Source: Hyperoodon ampullatus (taxonomy: Eukaryota > Chordata > Mammalia > Artiodactyla > Ziphiidae). From it: 64,000 nt of DNA. Shown here in pieces: positions 1 through 8,693 of the stretch; the stretch's first letter is position 1; each line of letters opens with the position of its first letter. Both the position numbers and the translations under genes were made by a program. The notes beneath the pieces were generated by a model, which saw only the letters and a program-made list of their open reading frames with translations, was not told the origin of the DNA and ran no database searches. The DNA lies in assembly GCA_949752795.1 (NCBI GenBank), contig CATKHW010000010.1:248001-312000 (forward strand), given 5' to 3'.

Positions 1-1738
1 TTTAGAAACCTTTCGTATTCACAGTGTGTCCGTTCTCTAGGTTTCCGGTACATGTTATAACTGTAGTAATATTCCCTTCAACCTGGAGAGTTGGGGCCCA
101 TGGAATGGGTGCCATGCATTATTACTTTAAAGGGTCTGCATTTGCTCACAAAATCTCACCAATCGTCTCAGTCCCAAGTGTCCAGCCTTATGCCACATCC
201 AGCTGTCGTTGTAGATAGGGTCATTCCAGGGTTCATCAGAGACCCTGAAGGAATTGCAAAGAATTTCCCAGTTTTTTTGGTTTGTTTTGGAAATTCCTTT
301 TTATAGTGGGTTTGAGCTGATTCTCGCTGCCATGTTTATGCCAGTCTAGACACACTTGATTCCCTTATGGAGACATATCAATACATAGGTTTTAATATTC
401 TTACTAGTCAGATACATTCCTCTGAGGGATATATGGGGTTTTGAGTCCCTTTCACTGAGGAAGGTGTAGGTCTTGTCTATTCCATAGTTGGTTTTTGGAA
501 CGGTACCTGTGCTTATATCAAACTCTGGTTTTATGCATCACCCCACCTCTCCTTCCCCCTTAAACAGGCATAAGAGTGTTTTCTAAATGTGAGACATTCT
601 TCTCTTTCCTAACTCAGTTCAAGTGTAGCCATGTTTACAGGATCTTAATAAGTGATATCTTATGATAAGTTTCTTTTTCTGTGCGACTTATTTCACTTAC
701 AATCATCCTACCTGAATCCACCCATTTTGCTGCTACTGGTCTTATGACATTGATTTCATGGCTGAAGGATATTCCATCGTACGTAAGTACCACAATTTTT
801 TGAACCATTTTTATATTTCCGGGATATTTAAGGTGTACCCAAGTTGAGGTCCTTGTAAGCAGTGCAGCCCTAAATTTTGGGGTGGCTCTGTCTTATTGAT
901 TTTCAGTTTTCCCAAGGTATATTCCCTAGACTGGAAGTGCCCTTGGCTCTGTAGCTCTGTTGTTTACTTGTTTTAGGGAACACAATGCACTCCTCCAGAG
1001 AGGCAGTTGGCAATTTACATCCCGCCCATCAGCATAACAAGGCTCCCTGTTCTCCAGGGCCTGTCTTGCCTTTCTGGTTTTTACACATTTTGTGGATGTC
1101 CCTTTTGACCTGTGGGAAGTGATACTTCTTTGTAGTGTAGATTTGCATTGTCCGCTTGCTTGCTTGGCCAAAAAGGGCGTATGCGTTTTCTCCTAAATAT
1201 ATTCAGGAGAAAACGCATACGCCCTTTTTGGCCACGTGCATCATTCTCGAAGTTGTGCCCCTCTTCCTGTGCTTTAAAGGCGATTCCAACGTACCTCTTG
1301 AAATCTGTTTCCTGCTATTCTGCCTCGCTTTCAAGTCCGCCTCGTGGCCTTCCCTCAACAGATTTTTGGACGATAGTTGTCCTTTATTACTCGGCCAGTT
1401 TGTGAATTGCTGTGCCCCTGAGCTCCAATTTTCAACTCGTTTTTGGTGAGCTGACCGCAAGTCCAAAATTTTGGTTCAGGACATATACTGTTTCCCGGTG
1501 GGTGGCTGAGACTTTGGTTAATTCTTCTTCCTGCCGGGAAATTACAGTGATATGTGCCCGTCCAAATGCCTAACAGCTACTCTCTCATTGGTTCTCCCTC
1601 TTCCCTTTCATCCTCTGCCAAATTGGCAACCTGTGCGAACCAGGAGGTTAAAGGGGCTGTCTCTCCAATTTGGGAGGTTGATAGTAAAGCAGATGGAAAG
1701 TCAAACCGGAGCACCAGGATAGGGACTATTCGTTGAGT
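1..1738 (+). repeat. Satellite monomer M1 (1,738 bp)
   Basis: Closest to M12: both have CTCACAAAATCTC near offset 155 and GTGTAGATTTGCATTGTCC before the palindrome. A one-base deletion near 825 (TTTCCGGGAT instead of TTTCCTGGGAT) breaks the ORF2 tail frame. The palindrome at 1164-1235 has two mismatched pairs. Confidence 0.93.
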
Positions 1739-3477
1739 TTTAGAAACCTTTCGTATTCACAGTGTGTCCGTTCTCTAGGTTTCCGGTACATGTTATAACT
1801 GTAGTAATATTCCCTTCAACCTGGAGAGTTGGGACCCATGGAATGGGTGCCATGCATTATTACTTTAAAGGGTCTGCATTTGCTCACCAAATCTCACGAA
1901 TCGTCTCAGTCCCAAGTGTCCAGCCTTATGCCACATCCAGCTGTCATTGTAGATAGGGTCATTCCAGGGTTCATCAGAGACCCTGAAGGAATTGTAAAGA
2001 ATTTCCCAGTTTTTTTGTTTTGTTTCTGAAATTCCTTTTTATAGTGGGTTTGAGCTGATTCTCGCTGCCATGTTTATGCCAGTCTAGACACACTTGATTC
2101 CCTTATGGAGACATATCAATACATAGGTTTTAAGATTCTTACTAGTCAGATATATTCCTCTGCGGGAAATATGGGGTTTTGAGTCCCTTTCACTGAGGAA
2201 GGTGTAGGCCTTGTCTATTCTATAGTTGGTTTTTGGAACGGTACCTGTGCTTATATCAAACTCTGGGTTTATGCATCACCCCACCTCTCCTTCTCCCTTA
2301 AGCAGGCATAAGAGTGTTTTCTAAATGTGAGACACTGTTCTCTTTCCTAACTCAGTTCAAGTGTAGCCATGTTTACAGGATCTTCATAAGTGATATCTTA
2401 TGATAAGTTTCTTTTTCTCTGTGACTTATTTCACTTAGAATCATCGTACCTGAATCCACCCATTTTGCTGCTACTGGTCTTATGACATTGATTTCATGGC
2501 TGAGGGATATTCCATCGTACGTAAGTACCACAATTTTTTGAACCATTTTTATATTTCCTGAGATATTTATGGTGTACCCAAGTTGAGGTCCTTGTAAGCA
2601 GTGCAGCCCGAAATTTTGGGGTGGCTCTGTCTTATTGATTTTCAGTTTTCCCAAGGAATATTCCCTAGACTGGAAGTGCCCTTGGCTCTGTAGCTCTGTT
2701 GTTTACTTGTTTTAGGGAACACAATGCACTCCTCCAGAGAGGCAGTTGGCAATTTACATCCCGCCCATCAGCATAACAAGGCTCCCTGTTCTCCAGGGCC
2801 TGTCTTGCCTTTCTGGTTTTTACACATTTTGTGGGTGTCCCTTTTGACCAGTGGGAAGTGATACTTCTTTGTAGTGCAGATTTGCATTGCCCCCTTGCTT
2901 GCTTGGCCAAAAAGGGCGTATGCATTTTCTCCTAAATATATTCAGGAGAAAACGCATACGCCCTTTTTGGCCAAGTGCATCATTGTCGAAGTTGTGCCCC
3001 TCTTCCTGTGCTTTAAAGGCGATTCCAACGTACCTCTTGAAATCTATTTCCTGCTATTCTGCCTCGCTTTCAAGTCCGCCTCGTTGCCTTCCCTCAACAG
3101 ATTTTTGGACGATAGTTGTCCTTTATTACTCGGCCAGTTTGTGAATTGCTGTGCCCCTGAGCTCCATTTCTCAACTCGTTTTTGGTGAGCTGACCGCAAG
3201 TCCAAAATTTTGGTTCAGGACCTATGCTGGTTCCTGGTGGCTGGCTGAGACTTTGGTTAATTCTTCTTCCTGCCGGGACATTACAGTGAAATATGCCCGT
3301 CCTAATGCCTAACAGCTACTCTCTCATTGGTTCTCCCTCTTCCTTTTCATCCTCTGCCAAATTGGCAACCTGTGCGAACCAGGAGGTTAAAGGGGCTGTC
3401 TCTCCAAGTTGTGAGGTTGATAGTAAAGCAGATGGAAAGTCAAACCGGAGCACCAGGAGAGGGACTATTCGTTGAGT
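1739..3477 (+). repeat. Satellite monomer M2 (1,739 bp)
   Basis: Same type as M11 and M13: CTCACGAATCG near the start, GTGGGTGTCCC and ATTGCCCCCTTGC before the palindrome. The palindrome at 2903-2974 has two mismatched pairs. The L1 ORF2 tail remnant lies at 2373-2654 on the minus strand. Confidence 0.93.
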
Positions 3478-5215
3478 TTTAGAAACCTTTCATATTCACA
3501 GTGTGTCCGTTCTCTAGGATTCCGATACATGTTATAACTGTAGTAATATTCCCTTCAACCTGGAGAGTTGGGACCCATGGAATGGGTGCCATGCATTATT
3601 ACTTTAAAGGGTCTGCATTTGCTCACCCAATCTCACCAATCCTCTCAGTCCCAAGTGTCCAGCCTTATGCCACATCCAGCTGTCATTGTAGATAGGGTCA
3701 TTCCAGGTTTCATCAGAGACCCTGAAGGAATTGTAAAGAATTTCCCAGTTTTTTGTTTTGTTTTTGAAATTCCTTTTTATAGTGGGTTTGAGCTGATTCT
3801 CGCTGCCATGTTTATGCCAGTGTAGACACACTTGATTCCCTTACGGAGACATATCAATACATAGGTTTTAAGATTCTTACTAGTCAGATATATTCCTCTG
3901 CGGGAAATATGGGGTTTTGAGTCCCTTTCACTGAGGAAGGTGTAGGTCTTGTGTATTCCATAGTTGGTTTTTGGAACGGTACCTGTGCTTATATCAAACT
4001 CTGGGTTTATGCATCACCCCACCTCTCCTTCCCCCTTAAGCAGGCATAAGGGTGTTTTCTAAATGTGAGACAGTGTTCTCTTTCCTAACTCAGTTCAAGT
4101 GTAGCCATGTTTACAGGATCTTCATAAGTGATATCTTATGATAAGTTTCTTTTTCTCTGTGACTTATTTCACTTAGAATCATTGTACCTGAATCTACCCA
4201 TTTTGCTGCTACTGGTCTTATGACATTGATTTCATGGCTGAGGGATATTCCATCGTACGTAAATACCACAATTTTTTGAACCATTTTTATATTTCCTGGG
4301 ATATTTAAGGTGTACCCAAGTTGAGGTCCTTGTAAGCAGTGCAGCCCTAAATTTTGGGGTGGCTCTGTCTTATTGATTTTCAGTTTTCCCAAGGTATATT
4401 CCCTAGACTGGAAGTTCCCTTGGCCCTGTAGTTCAGTTCTTTACTTGTTTTAGGGAACACAATGCACTCCTCCAGATAGGCAGTTGGCAATTTACATCCC
4501 GCCCATCAGCATAACATGGCTCCTTGTTCTCCAGGGCCTGTCTTGCCTTTCTGGTTTTTACACATTTTGTGGATGTCCCTTTTGACCGGTGGGAAGTGAT
4601 ACTTCTTTGTAGTGCAGATTTGCATTGCCCGCTTGCTTGCTTGGCCAAAAAGGGCGTATGCGTTTTCTCCTGAATATATTCAGGAGAAAACGCATACGCC
4701 CTTTTTGGCCAAGTGCATCATTGTCGAAGTTGTGACCCTCTTCCTGTGCTTTAAAGGCGATTCCAACGTACCTCTTGAAATCTGTTTCCTGCTATTCTGC
4801 CTCGCTTTCAAGTCCGCCTCGTTTCCTTCCCTCAACAGGTTTTTGGATGATAGTTGTCCTTTATTACTCGGCCAGTTTGTGAATTGCTGTGCCCCTGAGC
4901 TCCATTTTTCAACTCGTTTTTGGTGAGCTGACCGCAAGTCCAAAATTTTGGTTCAGGACCTATACTGGTTCCCGGTGGGGGGCTGAGACTTTGGTTAATT
5001 CTTCTTCCTGCCGGGAAATTACAGTGATATGTGCCCGTCCAAATGCCTAACAGCTACTCTCTCATTGGTTCTCCCTCTTCCCTTTCATCCTCTGCCAAAT
5101 TGGCAACCTGTGCGAGCCAGGAGGTTAAAGGGGCTGTCTCTCTAAGTTGGGAGGTTGATAGTAAAGCAGATGAAAAGTCAAACCGGAGCACCAGGAGAGG
5201 GACTATTCGTTGAGT
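3478..5215 (+). repeat. Satellite monomer M3 (1,738 bp), M14/M15 mosaic
   Basis: The first ~170 bp resemble M14 (GGATTCCGATACATG; CACCCAATC). From about 3,710 it follows M15 instead: the short T6 tract, CTTGGCCCTGTAGTTCAG near 4,420, and CTCGTTTCCTTCCC with a GGTTTTTGGATGATAG variant near 4,820. The palindrome at 4641-4712 is perfect and extends by one more C/G pair to 74 bp (4640-4713). ORF2 tail remnant: 4111-4392, minus. Confidence 0.93.
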
Positions 5216-5486
5216 TTTAGAAACCTTTCGTATTCACAGTGTGTCCGTTCTCTAGGTTTCCGGTACATGTTATAACTGTAGTAATATTCCCTTCAACCTG
5301 GAGAGTTGGGACCCATGGAATGGGTGCCATGCATTATTGCTTTAAAGGGTCTGCATTTGCTCACCAAATCTCACCAATCGTCTCAGTCCCAAGTGTCCAG
5401 CCTTATGCCACATCCAGCTGTCGTTGTAGATAGGGTCATTCCGGGGTTCATCAGAGACCCTGAAGGAATTGTAAAGAATTTCCCAG
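5216..5486 (+). other. Reference monomer M4: unassigned segment A (upstream of antisense poly(A))
   Basis: This is the first ~270 bp of a monomer. It runs from TTTAGAAACC to the CCCAG that precedes the T-rich tract. I could not match it to L1 or to any repeat family I recognise. Short frames on the + strand recur in every copy but show no domain. Together with segment B of the preceding monomer it forms ~525 bp of contiguous non-assigned DNA in the array. It may be genomic flank captured when the L1-containing unit was first amplified, or L1 sequence too diverged to recognise by eye. Confidence 0.5.
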
Positions 5487-5519
5487 TTTTTTTGTTTTGT
5501 TTTTGAAATTCCTTTTTAT
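5487..5519 (-). repeat. Reference monomer M4: antisense L1 poly(A) tail remnant
   Basis: This T-rich run (T7, G, T4, G, T5, then a short break and T5) sits exactly where the poly(A) tail should be if the flanking sequence is an L1 3' end read in antisense. Tract length varies between monomers (T6 in M3 and M15, T8 in M5 and M6), as expected for a homopolymer. Confidence 0.75.
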
Positions 5520-5849
5520 AGTGGGTTTGAGCTGATTCTCGCTGCCATGTTTATGCCAGTCTAGACACACTTGATTCCCTTACGGAGACATATCAATACA
5601 TAGGTTTTAAGATTCTTACTAGTCAGATATATTCCTCTGCGGGAAATATGGGGTTTTGAGTCCCTTTCACTGAGGAAGGTGCAGGTCTTGTCTACTCCAT
5701 AGTTGGTTTTTGGAACGGTACCTGTGCTTATATCAAACTCTGGTTTTATGCATCAGCCCACCTCTCCTTCCCCCTTAAGCAGGCATAAGAGTGTTTTCTA
5801 AATGTGAGACACTGTTCTCTTTCCTAACTCAGTTCAAGTGTAGCCATGT
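5520..5849 (-). repeat. Reference monomer M4: L1 3' UTR in antisense
   Basis: Read on the + strand, this part follows the order of landmarks of antisense artiodactyl/cetacean L1 3' UTRs: a T-rich start, a 'gctgattctcgctgcc' stretch like the usual 'gtttctgctgtacagc' region, a 'gagtccctttcactg' stretch like 'agttccctgtgctat', then the C-rich 'ccacctctccttccccctta' stretch followed by 'ggcataagagtgttttct'. The last two are strong matches to L1 text recalled from memory. The region is non-coding. Confidence 0.75.
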
Positions 5850-6131
5850 TTACAGGATCTTCATAAGTGATATCTTATGATAAGTTTCTTTTTCTCTGTG
5901 ACTTATTTCACTTAGAATCATCGTACCTGAATCCACCCATTTTGCTGCTACTGGTCTTATGACATTGATTTCATGGCTGAGGGATATTCCATCGTACGTA
6001 AATACCACAATATTTTGAACCATTTTTATATTTCCTGGGATATTTAAGGTGTACCCAAGTTGAGGTCCTTGTAAGCAGTGCAGCCCTAAATTTTGGGGTG
6101 GCTCTGTCTTATTGATTTTCAGTTTTCCCAA
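5850..6131 (-). pseudogene. Reference monomer M4: LINE-1 ORF2 C-terminus remnant with ancestral stop codon
   Basis: This 93-codon frame on the minus strand ends in ILSEISHREKETYHKISL plus five residues and a TAA. Artiodactyl-type L1 ORF2 ends with a closely similar string (a SEVSQKEK-like motif, YHMISL, then a few residues and stop), so the ancestral stop codon appears to be kept. Upstream, NIPGNIKMVQKIVVLTYDG corresponds to the ORF2 stretch around 'QPK...W..MW.IYTMEYYAAI'. Only this tail of ORF2 (normally ~1,275 residues) is present; the endonuclease and reverse transcriptase domains are absent, so no activity is possible. The frame stays open in most copies because the array is homogenised. 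It is frameshifted in M1 (one base missing near 825) and M11 (T-tract one base short near 18,185). Confidence 0.8.
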
Positions 6132-6379
6132 GGTATATTCCCTAGACTGGAAGTGCCCTTGGCTCTGTAGCTCTGTTCTTTACTTGTTTTAGGGAACACA
6201 ATGCACTCCTCCAGAGAGGCAGTTGGCAATTTACATCCCGCCCATCATCATAACAAGGCTCCCTGTTCTCCAGGGCCTGTCTTGCCTTTCTGGTTTTTAC
6301 ACATTTTGTGGATGTCCCTTTTGACCGGTGGGAAGTGATACTTCTTTGTAGTGCAGATTTGCATTGCCCGCTTGCTTGC
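6132..6379 (-). pseudogene. Reference monomer M4: upstream piece of LINE-1 ORF2 C-terminal region, frameshifted
   Basis: ORF2 homology continues upstream on the minus strand but moves between frames. One frame reads MQICTTKKYHFPPVK and GPGEQGALLC, matching the ORF2 motifs MQIKTT..YH.TPV and GCGEKGTLLHC. The next frame reads CQLPLWRSALCSLKQVK, matching ORF2 CKLVQPLWK..WRFLK. The third joins the C-terminal tail after ALPV-GIYLGK (ORF2: IPLLGIYP). At least two frameshifts plus a stop between ALPV and GIY mark this as a dead remnant. In M7, M8, M11 and M13 that stop is replaced, so the ALPV and GIY parts read as one frame. Confidence 0.75.
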
Positions 6380-6451
6380 TTGGCCAAAAAGGGCGTATGC
6401 GTTTTCTCCTGAATATATTCAGGAGAAAACGCATACGCCCTTTTTGGCCAA
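6380..6451. repeat. Reference monomer M4: 72-bp perfect spacer-free palindrome
   Basis: The left arm of 36 bases starts TTGGCCAAAAAGGGCGTATG and continues CGTTTTCTCCTGAATA. The right arm is its exact reverse complement with no loop; the centre is CCTGAATATATTCAGG. Both outer ends are TTGGCCAA, itself self-complementary. The element recurs once in every monomer at offset ~1,164. In ten complete monomers besides M4 (M3, M6, M9, M14, M15, M16, M18, M22, M28, M31) and in M36 I see no mismatch in the 72 bases. It splits the ORF2 homology, so it looks like an insertion into the L1 fragment made before amplification. The family of origin is unknown; a small foldback or MITE-like element is one possibility. 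Confidence 0.95.
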
Positions 6452-6700
6452 ATTCATCATTGTCGAAGTTGTGCCCCTCTTCCTGTGCTTTAAAGGCGAT
6501 TCCAACGTACCTCTTGAAATCTGTTTCCTGCTATTCTGCCTCGCTTTCAAGTCCGCCTCGTTGCCTACCCTCAAAAGATTTTTGGACGATAGTTGTCCTT
6601 TATTACTCGGCCAGTTTGTGAATTGCTGTGCCCCTGAGCTCCATTTTTCAACTCGTTTTTGGTGAGCTGACTGCAAGTCCAAAATTTTGGTTCAGGACCT
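6452..6700 (-). pseudogene. Reference monomer M4: more upstream LINE-1 ORF2 piece, beyond the palindrome
   Basis: The minus-strand frame in 6,419-6,682 contains FTNWPSNKGQLSSKN and ISRGTLESPLKHRKRGTTST. These align with the ORF2 motifs FAN-LSDKGLISKIY and FSKEDIQMANKHMKKCSTS, immediately upstream (in ORF2 order) of the MQIKTT motif found on the other side of the palindrome. A neighbouring frame holds KFWTC-QLTKNELK, comparable with ORF2 KSFCTAKETINK, so another frameshift lies between them. Homology fades beyond ~6,700. It is a pseudogene fragment with no function expected. Confidence 0.7.
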
Positions 6701-6954
6701 ATGCTGGTTCCCGGTGGGGGGCTGAGACTTTGGTTAATTTTTCTTCCTGCCGGGAAGTTAGAGTGATATGTGCCCATTAAAATGCCTAACAGCTACTCTC
6801 TCATTGGTTCTCCCTCTTCCCTTTCATCCTCTGCCAATTTGGCAACCTGTGCGAACCAGAAGGTTAAAGGGGCTGTCTCTCCAAGTTGGGAGGTTGATAG
6901 TAAAGCAGATGGAAAGTCAAACCGGAGCACCAGGAGAGGGACTATTCGTTGAGT
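6701..6954 (+). other. Reference monomer M4: unassigned segment B
   Basis: This is the last ~250 bp of the unit, from about GGTTCCCGG to the next TTTAGAAACC. I see no convincing L1, SINE, LTR, tRNA or coding match. It carries most of the diagnostic variation between monomer types: an 'aaattacag' or 'agttagagt' alternative after CCGGG, 'cgtccaaatgcc' or 'cgaccaaatacc', and 'gcaacctgtgcgaaccaggaggtt' broken by changes such as 'gagacctgtgtgaacc'. Confidence 0.5.
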
Positions 6955-8693
6955 TTTAGAAACCTTTCGTATTCACAGTGTGTCCGTTCTATAGGTTTCC
7001 CGTACATGTTATAACTGTAGTAATATTCCCTTCAAACTGGAGAGTTGGGACCCATGGAATGGTGCCATGCATTATTGCTTTAAAGGGTCTGCATTTGCTC
7101 ACCCAATCTCACCAATCGTCTCAGTCCCAAGTGTCCCTACTTATGCCACTTCCAGCTGTCATTGTAGATAGGGTCATTCCAGGTTTCTTCAGAGACCCTG
7201 AAGGAATTGTAAAGAATTTCCCAGTTTTTTTTGTTTTGTTTTTGAAATTCCTTTTTATAGTGGGTTTGAGCTGATTCTTGCTGCCATGTTTACGCCAGTC
7301 TAGACACACTTGATTCCCTTATGGAGACATATCAATACATAAGTTTTAAGATTCTTACTAGTCAGATATATTCATCTGCGGGAAATATGGCGTTTTGAGT
7401 CCCTTTCACTGAGTAAGGTGTAGGTCTTGTCTATTCCATAGTTGGTTTTTGGAACGGTACCTGTGCTTATATTAAACTCTGGTTTTATGCATCACTCCAC
7501 CTCTCCTTCCCCCTTAAGCAGGCATAAGAGTGTTTTCTAAATGTGAGACACTGTTCTCTTTACTAACTAAGTTCAAGTGTAGCCATGTTTACAGGATCAT
7601 CATAAGTGATATCTTATGATAAGTTTCTTTTTCTGTGTGACTTATTTCACTTAGAATAATCATACCTGAATCCAACCATTTTGCTGCTACTGGTCTTATG
7701 ACATTGATTTCATGCCTGAGGTATATTCCATCGTACGTAAGTACCACAATTTTTTGAACCATTTTTATATTTCCTGGGATATTTAATGTGTACCCAAGTT
7801 GAGGTCCTTTTAAGCAGTGCAGCCCTAAATTTTGGGGTGGCTCTGTCTTATTGATTTTCAGTTTTCCCAAGGTATATTCCCTAGACTGAATGTGCCCTTG
7901 GCTCTGTAGCTCGGTTCTTTACTTTTTTTAGGGAATACAATGTACTCCTCCAGAGAGGCAGTTGGCAATTTACATCCCGTCCATCAGCATAACAAGGCTC
8001 CCTGTTCTGCAGGGCCTGTCTTGCCTTTTTGGTTTTTACACATTTTGTGGATGTCCCTTTTGACCGGTGGGAAGTGATACTTCTTTGTAGTGCAGATTTG
8101 CATTGCCCGCTTGCTTGCTTGGTCAAAAAGGGCGTATGCGTTTTCTCCTGAATATATTCAGGAGAAAACGCATACGCAATTTTTTGCCAAGTGCATCATT
8201 GTCGAAGTTGTGCCCCTCTTCCTGTGCTTTAAAGGCGATTCCAACGTACCTATTGAAATCTGTTTCCTGCTATTCTGCCTCGCATTCAAGTCCGCCTCGT
8301 TGCCTTCCCTCAACAGATTTTTGGACGATAGTTGTCCTTTATTACTCGGCCAGTTTGTGAATTGCTGTTCCCCTGAGCTCCATTTTTCAACTCGTTTTTG
8401 GTGAGCTGACCGCAAGTCCAAAATTTTTGTTCAGGAACTATGCTGTTTCCCGGTGGGGGGCTGAGACTTTGGTTAATTATTCTTCCTGCCGGGAAGTTAG
8501 AGTGATATGTGCCCGTTCAAATGCCTAACAGCTACTCTCTCATTGGTTCTCCCTCTTCCCTTTCATCCTCTGCCAAATTGGAAACCTGTGCGAACCAGGA
8601 GGTTTAAGGGGCTGTCTCTCCAAGTTGGGAGGTTGATAGTAAAGCAGATGGAAAGTCAAACCGGAGCACCATTAGAGGGACTATTCGTTGCGT
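6955..8693 (+). repeat. Satellite monomer M5 (1,739 bp), diverged copy
   Basis: This is the copy with the most private substitutions, spread over its whole length (for example around 7,560, 7,665, 7,710, 7,920 and 8,455). It lacks one G near 7,062 (GGAATGGTGCC). The palindrome at 8119-8190 is damaged, with about four mismatched pairs including GCAATTTTTTGCC on the right arm. ORF2 tail remnant: 7589-7870, minus. Confidence 0.92.

Larger units (their letters stand above)
5216..6954 (+). repeat. Satellite monomer M4 (1,739 bp), used as reference
   Basis: Internal parts are annotated separately at 5216-6954. It shares TGCCTACCCTCAAAAG after the palindrome with M6 and M8. The perfect palindrome at 6380-6451 is followed by an unusual AATTCATC in place of GTGCATC. 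Confidence 0.93.

Noticed and set aside
3501..3695. 64- to 85-codon + strand frames near each monomer start.
   Set aside because: They begin at alternative start codons, overlap in two frames and break in several copies with no sign of purifying selection; no domain or signal is seen.
4620..4645. CENP-B box (a TTCG....A..CGGG pattern) that would suggest centromeric function.
   Set aside because: I scanned the CCCG and TTCG sites of a typical monomer on both strands. The best, CCCGCTTGCTTGCTTG, has only one half of the pattern; no full match was found.
4639..4714. The palindrome as a rho-independent terminator or bacterial regulatory site.
   Set aside because: The context is an L1-derived mammalian satellite. 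There is no gene upstream, no loop and no suitable U-tract context.
4612..4926. A 104-codon + strand frame (and an overlapping 85-codon frame) that recurs at the same place in almost every monomer, suggesting a conserved small protein.
   Set aside because: It runs through the palindrome and antisense ORF2 sequence. Its conservation equals that of the surrounding non-coding DNA and it resembles no protein family; openness in many copies follows from homogenisation.
5470..5520. A target-site duplication flanking the L1 insertion (GAATTTCCC next to the T-rich tract).
   Set aside because: No direct copy could be found near the presumed L1 5' truncation around offset 1,485; the GGGAAATT there is inverted, not direct.
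6360..6465. TGCAT on each side of the palindrome as a target-site duplication.
   Set aside because: The left copy lies ~16 bp away from the palindrome edge and TGCAT is part of the ordinary L1 sequence, so it is not diagnostic.
5850..6700. A functional LINE-1 or domesticated ORF2-derived gene.
   Set aside because: Only the C-terminal tail is present, with several frameshifts, a stop and the palindrome inside; no endonuclease or reverse transcriptase motifs occur anywhere in the monomer.
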